A stretch of DNA of 64,000 nucleotides from Planctomycetota bacterium (lineage in GTDB: Bacteria; Planctomycetota; PLA2). The stretch covers positions 62,001 to 126,000 of the forward strand of contig JAJFFH010000066.1 of the NCBI GenBank assembly GCA_021776735.1. The letters run 5' to 3'. Under the pieces are notes generated by a model. It was not told the DNA's origin. It saw only the letters and a list, made by a program, of their open reading frames with translations, and did not search any database. The position numbers were made by a program, and so were the translations under genes. Position 1 is the first letter of the stretch. Each line of letters opens with the position of its first letter. This document shows positions 53,101 to 59,941 of the stretch, in pieces.

Positions 53101-54346
53101 GAAACAACGGATCGCGCGCGTCGAGCAGCACCGGCACGAAGATGATCTTCACCGGATCGTCCGGCTGGTTCTCAAGCTCCGCCTCGCGACAGGCGCGCAG
53201 GATCGGATCGTCCTCCGGATGCGTGAGGTTGTGCGTCACGACGCCGACGGGCTCGCCGGCCAACTCGTCGCTCTCGAGACGCTCGCGCACCTCGGGCGAA
53301 AGGCCGGTCTGCCCCGCGGGAGAGAACACAAACAGGATACAGCTCCGGGACGGCGATGTTTGTCGGAGCCGGGCGAGGGCGTGCAGGGTTGTCGCGATGC
53401 CCTTGTTGCGGAACTCGTACGGCCCGGACGAGAACACCATCCGCGTCTCGGCGTCGAGCGGCGTTCCCAAGAAGCGCTCGGCGGCCCGTCGTACGGCGGC
53501 GCGCACGTCGTTCCGGCGCGCGTCGTCCGGCGCAACCGACGTCGTGAAGCCGTTCGGCGTGACGAGGTTCGGGCGGCGCTCGAGCACGCGCACGGCCTCG
53601 TCTTCCTGGCCCGCGTCCACAATGGTCAGCGTTGACGCGACCTTGGTCGCCGCCGTTTCGAGCGTGGCCGCAGCCTCAAGCCCGCGCTCTTTGGCGACTG
53701 CCAACAAGTCCGCGTCGCGGTCCCCTGCGCCATTCCCCGCGGCGACGCCGGCCTCGGCGAGTCCGCGTCCCAGCGCAGTACCGTGCGGCGTGTAGACCGT
53801 CCCGATCTCGGGTGCGGTCGCGTCGAGGCGCAGGATCGCCGCGGCGGCCTGCCAGTTGTGGACATGCGCGACGGCACGGCACGCGCGCGGACGCACGGTC
53901 GTGTGGTAGTGCAACTCGACCAGCGTGCCCGCCGCGTAGCCGAACAGGATGCGCTCGACCGTATCCCAGTCGGCGTGGATGGAATCGACGGCGTAGTCGG
54001 TCCACAGGTCGCCGAGCACCCGGTTTTTCTGGTCGAGCAGCCGGCCGAAATCGATCAGCGCCACGCGCGGGCGGCCCTCGATGTCCCAGCGCCCGAAACG
54101 GACGGGCACGTCGCGCTCCATGGCCAGCGCCGCGACCGGAGGCTGGACCGGATCGGGAACGAACTTGCCCTGGCCGGGCCGGTTCGCCCAGCGATCGGGC
54201 CCGACGTACAGGAGATCGTCGCCGTAGACCGCGCGCAGGTGCGGCGCCGACGTCGCGAGCACGGTGTGGATGCCGCCGCCCGGGCTGCAGGCTTCCCAGG
54301 AGATTTCGTACAAGAAGCCAGGGCGGGTGGTGTGTTGGTCAGTCAT
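50144..54346 (-). CDS. Glycogen synthase / alpha-glucan phosphorylase fusion
   Basis: A 1400-residue bifunctional enzyme. The first ~560 residues are a GT3-type glycogen synthase (FLYEISWEACSPGGGIHTVL, LYEPWGYTPLEALAAGVPAF). A DUF3417 segment (RNPWWSWTPRAVALFERI) then leads into the alpha-glucan phosphorylase domain (TIGR02094-type) with CAEFAIHESLPIYSGGLG, NEGHSAF and the pyridoxal-phosphate lysine in EASGTSGMKA near residue 1156. The C-terminus is the beta-rich domain usual for this phosphorylase group. It would both build and phosphorolyse alpha-1,4-glucan in the cytoplasm. ATG 54346 is chosen. Motif copy 14 (52415-52426) encodes T-D-G-D in the linker before the phosphorylase core. Confidence 0.88.
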   Translation of the reverse strand: MTDQHTTRPGFLYEISWEACSPGGGIHTVLATSAPHLRAVYGDDLLYVGPDRWANRPGQGKFVPDPVQPPVAALAMERDVPVRFGRWDIEGRPRVALIDFGRLLDQKNRVLGDLWTDYAVDSIHADWDTVERILFGYAAGTLVELHYHTTVRPRACRAVAHVHNWQAAAAILRLDATAPEIGTVYTPHGTALGRGLAEAGVAAGNGAGDRDADLLAVAKERGLEAAATLETAATKVASTLTIVDAGQEDEAVRVLERRPNLVTPNGFTTSVAPDDARRNDVRAAVRRAAERFLGTPLDAETRMVFSSGPYEFRNKGIATTLHALARLRQTSPSRSCILFVFSPAGQTGLSPEVRERLESDELAGEPVGVVTHNLTHPEDDPILRACREAELENQPDDPVKIIFVPVLLDARDPLFPYSYNDVLRAADLALFPSLYEPWGYTPLEALAAGVPAFTTDATGFGRFMAEVPAEERGALTVLPAGDDATLADRLARFLERSDDELEAWRAQAPALAQRTPWEERIGATLDAHVHALAHAAELAPTAPTFTPGPSTLRFTRRALVHVPTVGEEQLRLHRFTVTTVLPDRLARLGDIARNPWWSWTPRAVALFERIAGTSGGFAGAPGNPVKLLRELSAQRLAELGTDGDVLEHYDEVVGALESYLGRSPADVPSTAYFCAEFAIHESLPIYSGGLGVLAGDHLKSASDIALPTVGVGLRYKNGYFIQTIGPDGSQGAEFRAFDPADTPMRQILDAEGEPLRIGIDMPGRTLQAGVWRVDVGRVPLYLLDTLVPENDAADQAITERLYPSEREPRLCQEILLGIGGWRLLRALGQTPQVCHLNEGHSAFLLLERLLELVENHGLTFDEAAIVVRDSSAFTTHTPVPAGHDRFSEGLMRRYFGHVAKRLGLDWQEFFDLGRATDDDEEFSMTVLALKLCGRANGVSKLHGEVSRRMNTSVWPGLHESETPISSITNGVHLPTWCGPEAGQLLDAELGAGWRTGRPEADAWRRLDAVDDAPLWEMRHAQKRRLCAYLRRHLDETGQAWTGPDLDEDALWIGYARRFAPYKRATLLFHDAARLERLLRNDDRPVRIVYAGKSHPDDREGSDLVKQIVALTRDPRFAGRVFFVEDYGMTAGRLLTQGVDVWLNTPTRPLEASGTSGMKACLNGGLHASILDGWWCEGYDGENGFTFGDGREYANADLLRAHDARSLYAMLETELVPLYFDKKDTGHPTGWLDKVRKCLATIPAFFDTDRMVGEYAKFAYSPLGQRAAAAPEDGYAQARERATHHAKLREAWKNVQIDDIQATDLSEGALGRNEAFEVRARVTHEGIDQKNLRVELFIGPTEATGCLAEPTSVPLEPDDTGEHWTGTYNPPGSGTFLWGIRAYPALNDTMEVAHLGLVRWA
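52415..52426 (-). repeat. Dispersed ACGGACGGCGAT motif, copy 14
   Basis: Exact copy in the glycogen synthase/phosphorylase fusion, same orientation as the gene, encoding T-D-G-D-V, extended ACGGACGGCGATGTTTTGG. Confidence 0.9.
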
Positions 54347-54505
54347 TGGGAGATCAGCTGTGGGGGGCCAAGAGAGGGGATCACGGGGGGGAGGGGGAGA
54401 CATCGCCGTCCCGCCTGCGCGCCTTGCGCTTCGGCGCGGGCTGGCCCGTTTGCCGCCTCCGTTTGGGAATCTGCTCAGAATACCGCGCGGGGGTACGATC
54501 CTCGC

Positions 54506-56749
54506 ATGACCCGAGGCCTCGCTCTTTTTGCGATCTTCGCCAGCATCGCGTGCGGCGGTGATGCCGACTCAAAGGATAAGAAACCCGTGAAGCTCAACCG
54601 GCTGTCGAAGGAGAAGAGCGCGTACCTGCGCCAGCATGCGACCAACCCCGTGGACTGGTATCCGTGGGGGAAAGAGGCGTTTGACAAGGCGAAAGAGGAG
54701 AACAAGCCGATCTTTTTGTCGATCGGCTACAGCTCGTGCCACTGGTGCCACGTCATGGAGCACGAGTCGTTCGAGAACGCCGAGGTTGCGAAGGTGCTCA
54801 ACGCGCACTTTGTCGCGATCAAGGTCGATCGCGAGGAGCGGCCCGACGTGGACGATGTCTACATGACGGCGGCGCAGTTGATCATGCGCGGCGGCGGCGG
54901 GTGGCCGCTCAGCGTCTGGCTGACGCCGGAGGGCAAGCCGTTCTTTGCGGGGACGTATTTTCCGAAGGCTCAGTTCATCGATCTGCTGGGGAAGGTCAAC
55001 AACGTCTGGAGCGACCCGGTCAAGCGCAAGCGCATCCTGGCCGACGCGACGAACGTGACGAAGTATGTGCAGACCGTGCTCGACGGCGAGGGGACGGGCG
55101 AGATCGATCCGAAGATCGTCGAGACGGGGACGCTGCAGGCGCTCGCGTCGATCGATCCGGAGTACGGCGGCTTCGGCACGCAGCCCAAGTTTCCGAGTCC
55201 GACGTCGGTCGAGATGCTCTTGCGCCACGGGCTGCGCACCGGCCACGAGGAATCCTTGGCCAAGGCGAAGCACACGCTGCGGCGCATGGCGCAGGGCGGA
55301 ATCCACGACCACATCGGCGGCGGCTTTCACCGCTACTCCGTGACCCGCGACTGGCTCGTGCCGCACTTCGAGAAGATGCTGTACGACAACGCGCAGCTTC
55401 TCGGGCTGTACGCGCGGGCGTCGCTGATCTATCGCGACGCCGGGTTCGCCGCCGTCGCGCGCGACATCTCGAAGTGGGTGCGCCGCGAGATGACCGGCGA
55501 GCACGGCGCGTTCTATGCCGCGCAGGACGCCGACGATCCCGGCGGTCCCGAGCACGAGGGCGGGTTCTATGTCTGGGATCCGACGGAAATCAAGAAGCTG
55601 TTCCCCGAGGCGGAAACGCACCGGGTGCTGCTCGCGTGGTTCGGGATCAACGAAGCGGGCAACTGGGAGCACAAGCCGGGCAAGACCCTCTTGCAGACCC
55701 TGAAGAGCGTGGAGGACGTGGCCCGGGCGTCAGGAACGGACGGCGATGCCGTTCGACGGATTGTCGCGGAGGCCACGCCCGTGATGTACGCGGTGCGCGA
55801 AGAGCGGCCGAAGCCGATGACCGACAAGAAGGTGCTCGCGGCGTGGAACGGGCTGATGATCAGCGGCTTTGCGCAGGCGTACCAGGCGCTCGGGGATGAG
55901 GAGATGCTGGAGTCCGCGTTGGGCGCCGCGCGTTTTTTGCGCGAGAAGATGACGCGCGAGGATGGCCGGCTGATCCGGCGCTGGGCGGACGGCGAGGCCA
56001 AGCACGATGGAGTGCTGGCGGACTACGCGTTCGTGACCGCGGCGTACCTCGACCTGTACGAGTCGACGTTCGACGTGGCGTGGCTCGAGGCGGCGCTCGC
56101 GTTGCACAAGAAAACCGTCGAGCTGTTCCACGACGAAAAGGACGGCGGCTTTTTCTTCACCGCGGACGGAGGCGAAAAGCTGATCGCGCGCGGCAAGCCG
56201 TCGATGGACAACGCCCGCCCGAGCGCGAACGGCGTGATGGCCTTCAACCTGCTGCGGTTTTCGGAGCTGACGGGCAAGAAGGAGACCCGGGAGCTGGCCC
56301 AAAAGACACTGGAGCGTTTCGCGAACTCGCTGACCCGCTATCCCCTGGGCGCGGCAACGCTGCTCAACGCGCTGGACTTTGCGAACGGTCCCCGGGAGGT
56401 CTTCATCGCAGGCAAGCACGACGATCCGGCGACGCGCGCACTGATCGAAGCGGTCTGGCGCAATCCGGACCGCAACCGCGTGGTCGTGTTGGTGACCCCG
56501 GGCCTCGAAAAACTGCTGCCCCCCGCGGAAGGCAAGACGGAGGTAAATCGCCGTCCTGCCGCTTACGTCTGTCGCAACTTCACCTGCAAACTCCCGGAGA
56601 CCGACCCCCTAAGAATCGCCTGGCCAGGGCTTCCGAAGCCCGCACAAAAGCCCCCCGAAAAGCCGGAAGGGCCCAAGAAGCCCAAGAAGCCCAAGAAGCC
56701 GGAGAGACCCGAGAAGCCGGAACCGGCCGACGAAGACAAAGACAAATAG
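54506..56749 (+). CDS. DUF255 (YyaL-like) thioredoxin-fold lipoprotein
   Basis: A 747-residue protein. The N-terminus ends in FASIAC, a lipobox, so it is probably anchored in the membrane. A DUF255/YyaL domain follows: YSSCHWCHVMEHESF has the CxxC of its thioredoxin-like part, then GGWPLSVWLTPEG and the (alpha/alpha)6-barrel half with GGGFHRYSV and WLVPHFEKMLYDNA. The C-terminus is a Lys/Pro/Glu-rich tail. YyaL homologues (including SPATA20) have no firmly known substrate. A copy of the motif at 55736 encodes T-D-G-D. The ATG at 54506 is the first Met before the hydrophobic core. Confidence 0.85.
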   Translation: MTRGLALFAIFASIACGGDADSKDKKPVKLNRLSKEKSAYLRQHATNPVDWYPWGKEAFDKAKEENKPIFLSIGYSSCHWCHVMEHESFENAEVAKVLNAHFVAIKVDREERPDVDDVYMTAAQLIMRGGGGWPLSVWLTPEGKPFFAGTYFPKAQFIDLLGKVNNVWSDPVKRKRILADATNVTKYVQTVLDGEGTGEIDPKIVETGTLQALASIDPEYGGFGTQPKFPSPTSVEMLLRHGLRTGHEESLAKAKHTLRRMAQGGIHDHIGGGFHRYSVTRDWLVPHFEKMLYDNAQLLGLYARASLIYRDAGFAAVARDISKWVRREMTGEHGAFYAAQDADDPGGPEHEGGFYVWDPTEIKKLFPEAETHRVLLAWFGINEAGNWEHKPGKTLLQTLKSVEDVARASGTDGDAVRRIVAEATPVMYAVREERPKPMTDKKVLAAWNGLMISGFAQAYQALGDEEMLESALGAARFLREKMTREDGRLIRRWADGEAKHDGVLADYAFVTAAYLDLYESTFDVAWLEAALALHKKTVELFHDEKDGGFFFTADGGEKLIARGKPSMDNARPSANGVMAFNLLRFSELTGKKETRELAQKTLERFANSLTRYPLGAATLLNALDFANGPREVFIAGKHDDPATRALIEAVWRNPDRNRVVVLVTPGLEKLLPPAEGKTEVNRRPAAYVCRNFTCKLPETDPLRIAWPGLPKPAQKPPEKPEGPKKPKKPKKPERPEKPEPADEDKDK
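55736..55747 (+). repeat. Dispersed ACGGACGGCGAT motif, copy 15
   Basis: Exact copy in the DUF255 lipoprotein gene, same orientation, encoding T-D-G-D-A. Confidence 0.9.
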
Positions 56750-56799
56750 CGCCGCAATTCAGTTTGACGTTTCGGGCTTGGGTATCGTCATAGGGGTAG

Positions 56800-57303
56800 A
56801 TGGCGAACTCCGGCGACGCCGCCTTGGTCTTGGCGATACGAACGGGCGATGCGGAGCGCTTCTCCGAGGTCGTCCGGCGCTGCGACGGCATGGTGCGGCG
56901 CATCGTCTCGCGAACGATTCGTGATCCGGACGGGCGCGACGAGGTCGTGCAACGCACGTTCTACGACGCGTTTCGGCGTCTCGACACGCTGGCCGACCCG
57001 GCGCGGCTGCAGGCTTGGCTGGCGTCGATCGCGCGCCACTGCGTTATCGACTACGAACGGCAGCGTGCGCGACGCAAGGAGGAGCCGTTCGCCGACCGTG
57101 CGGCCCGGGCTTCCCGCGGCTGGCTATGGGAGGAGGTCGATGCCTTGCCGGCCGGCCTCGGCGCCGTGCTGCGGCTGCGCTACCGCGACAGGCTCTCGTA
57201 CGCCGAGCTTGCCCAGCGCTTTGGCGTGCCGGTATCGACGATCAGGGGACGCATCTACCTTGCGCGGCGGGCCCTGCGCCGGCGCCTGGAGGACAACATA
57301 TGA
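56800..57303 (+). CDS. ECF-type RNA polymerase sigma factor
   Basis: A 167-residue ECF sigma factor. Region 2 contains DPDGRDEVVQRTFYDAFRRL and region 4 the helix-turn-helix LSYAELAQRFGVPVSTIRGR. It lacks the long linker of the first ECF factor in the window, so it is a different group. The ATG at 56800 follows GGGGTAG. Its stop overlaps the following membrane anti-sigma gene (ATATGA), so the two are cotranslated and probably a cognate sigma/anti-sigma pair. Confidence 0.9.
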   Translation: MANSGDAALVLAIRTGDAERFSEVVRRCDGMVRRIVSRTIRDPDGRDEVVQRTFYDAFRRLDTLADPARLQAWLASIARHCVIDYERQRARRKEEPFADRAARASRGWLWEEVDALPAGLGAVLRLRYRDRLSYAELAQRFGVPVSTIRGRIYLARRALRRRLEDNI

Positions 57304-59804
57304 GAAACTGCAACTACATCCGTCCGCTGCTCTTCGCGTTCGACGAGGGCCAACTTGAATCGTCCGAGCACGAGGACGTGCAGGAACACATCGCAGAGTG
57401 CCGCGACTGCCGCTTCGAACTGGAGGCCGAGCACCGGCTGACCGCGGTGTTGACGCGCCGAACGCAGCGGTCAATTCGGAGGTGGGCGTGGCCCGCGGCG
57501 GGTCTCGTCGCGGCGACGTTGCTCGGTGCGTTCCTGATCGTGCCGCCGGCGGCGTACGGTTCGATCCAGCCCCACGAGCTGACGCTGCAGATGAAGGTGC
57601 AGGACGGGGCGTTGCGTCCGCTCGCGCGCGCGAACCTGATCGAGGTCCTGACGGGCGATGCGTGCACGGTGCGTATCGACGGCGTGGGAGTGCTGGATGT
57701 TCCCGGCCCTGCGGTGTTTCGGCTCGACCACGAACGGGGTGAGTGGGCCTTGACCCTGTTGCGCGGCACCGTTCACGCCGACCTCACCGCGCGGATGTTG
57801 GCGGTCACGGCTTCGGGCCGGCGCGCTCTGGCAGTAGGTGCGCAGTGGTTGAAGCCCGGACCGTGGCCCCCGAAGGGGCCGTTGCCCGGGAACGAACCGA
57901 CGGTGGCCGAATTGATGGCGGCGGGCCAGCGAGCGTTCTTCAAGTTGGTAGACGGGGACATGTCCGCGGCGGAGCGGTACTTCAAGGCGGCGAGCGAACA
58001 TGCGGACGCGTCACCCGCGGAAAAAGCGAGGGCGCGTTTCTTCCACGGCGCCGCGCTGGGACGTCAGAAGAAATACGCGGAGGCTGTCGAGGTACAGGGC
58101 CGCTGGCTCAAGGCGTATCCCGAGGACAAGTTGCGCCACTACGTGTTGCTGTTCCAGGGAACCTATCTGCGCAAGCTCGGCCGCGAGCCGGACGCGGTGG
58201 CGGCCTGGAAACTGATCATCGACGAGGCGCCGAAGTCGTCGTTGGCGGATCAGGCGCGCCACAACGCCGGCGTGCGCCCGGCCGCGGCCAAAGAGGCGGC
58301 GGCACCGCGTGAGTTCGGCAGCCTCCGGCCGAAGGGCAAGGCGGGCGGGTACGCCGTCGTACGTGTCGCGCTGAAGGATGAGGCGTTTCGGGCCGTTGCC
58401 GACGCGATCGCGAAGTTTCGCAACGCGCCCACGCTGGACTTCGACGGCCACGACGTGGACGGACTTCGCCGCCGCCTAATGAAGCACGATCCGGAGAACG
58501 TGCTGTTCGTCGTGCAGCCCGACGTGCTCGATGTCAACCTACACCGGCGGATCCTCATGATGAGCACGAAGCTCGATGACGATCCGCACGTCGACTTTGC
58601 GTTCGGCTACTTCACCGCTCGCGACGGGACGGCTCTCGCGCGGCTGTGGGAGCGCACGCAGCGCGTACGGGCGAAGGGGTTGAGCGCGCGGCGTTGGCTG
58701 TCGACGGCCGTCGCGGGAGCGATCAAGAGCAGCGTTTACCGCGGGAGCGCGCCGGACATCGCCAAGGCCGCCGGGTTCACCGGCGACAAGTACTATTGGG
58801 GCTCGCGCGAAGCCGATCCGGACAACGTGAAGTTCGTGCACGCGAATCTTCCCGCCCTGCAGGCGGCGGGAGTGATCACGATGACCGGGTGCGGGGACCC
58901 GCAGGGCACATGGTTGTTTGCCGACCGCCGCAACGCACAGCGGGAGAAACACTGGGCGTTTTCCCCGGACAAGGTCGGCCAGGATCCCGACGGTTCGATG
59001 CCGCGCATTACCGCCGATTTCTTGAGGGACCTGAAGCTGCGCGATCCCATCTGCTGGACCGGCGTCTGCCATGCCGGCGCGACCGGACGGGTGTTCGTCG
59101 AGGGGGACATCGTCTCGACGTTCGGGTACACCGAGCGCACCGAGCTCTACGTCCTGAAGCCCGCGGACAGCTACTGCCTGGCGATGATCGACGCGGGGGT
59201 GACGGCGTTTTTCTGTCCCATCGCGTCGAACCACGGCATGAGCGTGTCGCGCGAGACGGAGTTCGCGCTGCTGCACGGCGCCAGCCTCGGCCAGACGATC
59301 AAGTCCACCTACGACGACGTCGCCCTGGCGATGCGCGGGCCGCTGGTTCTCGGTATTCAGGAACCCGGCAAGCCCGGCCGCCACCCCGAGTACGTCATGC
59401 AGGGCGGCGGTGCGAACCGGATTCTGATCGGCGATCCTTCGCTGCGTCCGTTTCGGAAGACGCCGCACCCGCTCGAGACGGTCCGGGTGATGCGGACCGA
59501 CGCGGGCTTCGATGTCGAAGTGACCTGGCGGAAGGGCTGGCACGCCCGCGCGTGGGACATGTACGGCGAGGACCGCAACCGCGACTGGTGCGTCAAGGCG
59601 CGCGTCGATCTCGATGGACTGGTCCCGGCGGACAAGACCGCGAAGTTTGAGGTCCAGGTGAGAAGCGACATCCCGCACACCCTGGCGTACGCAGAACCGG
59701 AAAACGACCACGGCCGGCGCTATCTGCACCTTCAGGCGAACGCCGCACGTAACCAGGCCTCCGGCAAGCAGCGACGCGTGACTTTCGGGGTCATCGTGCG
59801 CTGA
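57300..59804 (+). CDS. zf-HC2 anti-sigma factor fused to a caspase-like domain
   Basis: An 834-residue membrane protein. Residues 1-45 are a zinc-binding anti-sigma domain (H30-x3-C34-x2-C37 in EHIAECRDC), followed by one transmembrane helix at 64-82, a FecR-like beta region, and a TPR-like helical segment at about 210-320. The C-terminal 450 residues have the layout of gingipain-type (C25) or caspase-like peptidases: a GCGDP turn, ICWTGVCHAG near 583 and the closing ILIGDPSLRPF near 711. Catalytic residues cannot be fixed from sequence alone. It may hold the sigma factor at the membrane and release it on proteolytic or other signals. ATG 57300 overlaps the sigma stop. Confidence 0.7.
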   Translation: MRNCNYIRPLLFAFDEGQLESSEHEDVQEHIAECRDCRFELEAEHRLTAVLTRRTQRSIRRWAWPAAGLVAATLLGAFLIVPPAAYGSIQPHELTLQMKVQDGALRPLARANLIEVLTGDACTVRIDGVGVLDVPGPAVFRLDHERGEWALTLLRGTVHADLTARMLAVTASGRRALAVGAQWLKPGPWPPKGPLPGNEPTVAELMAAGQRAFFKLVDGDMSAAERYFKAASEHADASPAEKARARFFHGAALGRQKKYAEAVEVQGRWLKAYPEDKLRHYVLLFQGTYLRKLGREPDAVAAWKLIIDEAPKSSLADQARHNAGVRPAAAKEAAAPREFGSLRPKGKAGGYAVVRVALKDEAFRAVADAIAKFRNAPTLDFDGHDVDGLRRRLMKHDPENVLFVVQPDVLDVNLHRRILMMSTKLDDDPHVDFAFGYFTARDGTALARLWERTQRVRAKGLSARRWLSTAVAGAIKSSVYRGSAPDIAKAAGFTGDKYYWGSREADPDNVKFVHANLPALQAAGVITMTGCGDPQGTWLFADRRNAQREKHWAFSPDKVGQDPDGSMPRITADFLRDLKLRDPICWTGVCHAGATGRVFVEGDIVSTFGYTERTELYVLKPADSYCLAMIDAGVTAFFCPIASNHGMSVSRETEFALLHGASLGQTIKSTYDDVALAMRGPLVLGIQEPGKPGRHPEYVMQGGGANRILIGDPSLRPFRKTPHPLETVRVMRTDAGFDVEVTWRKGWHARAWDMYGEDRNRDWCVKARVDLDGLVPADKTAKFEVQVRSDIPHTLAYAEPENDHGRRYLHLQANAARNQASGKQRRVTFGVIVR

Positions 59805-59843
59805 TTCGGGATGTCGACAACGGAGACCCATCGAAGACAGCAA

Positions 59844-59855
59844 ACGGACGGCGAT
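59844..59855 (+). repeat. Dispersed ACGGACGGCGAT motif, copy 16
   Basis: Exact copy in the 137-base gap between the two convergent genes at 59804 and 59942, with AGCAA upstream. Confidence 0.9.
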
Positions 59856-59941
59856 TTGGGTTCGCCGCTTCCTGCTCGGGAAGTGTGTCCGGCCCGACGC
59901 CCACAAAAAGGTTCGAGGACTCTCGCTCCGGACAGACGTCC

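Noticed and set aside
10442..59855. The dispersed motif as a KOPS-, Chi- or segregation-type signal.
   Set aside because: Copies run 10 to 6 between strands with no orientation trend in the window, and several are in short spacers, unlike the skewed distribution of such signals. A genome-wide test is still needed.
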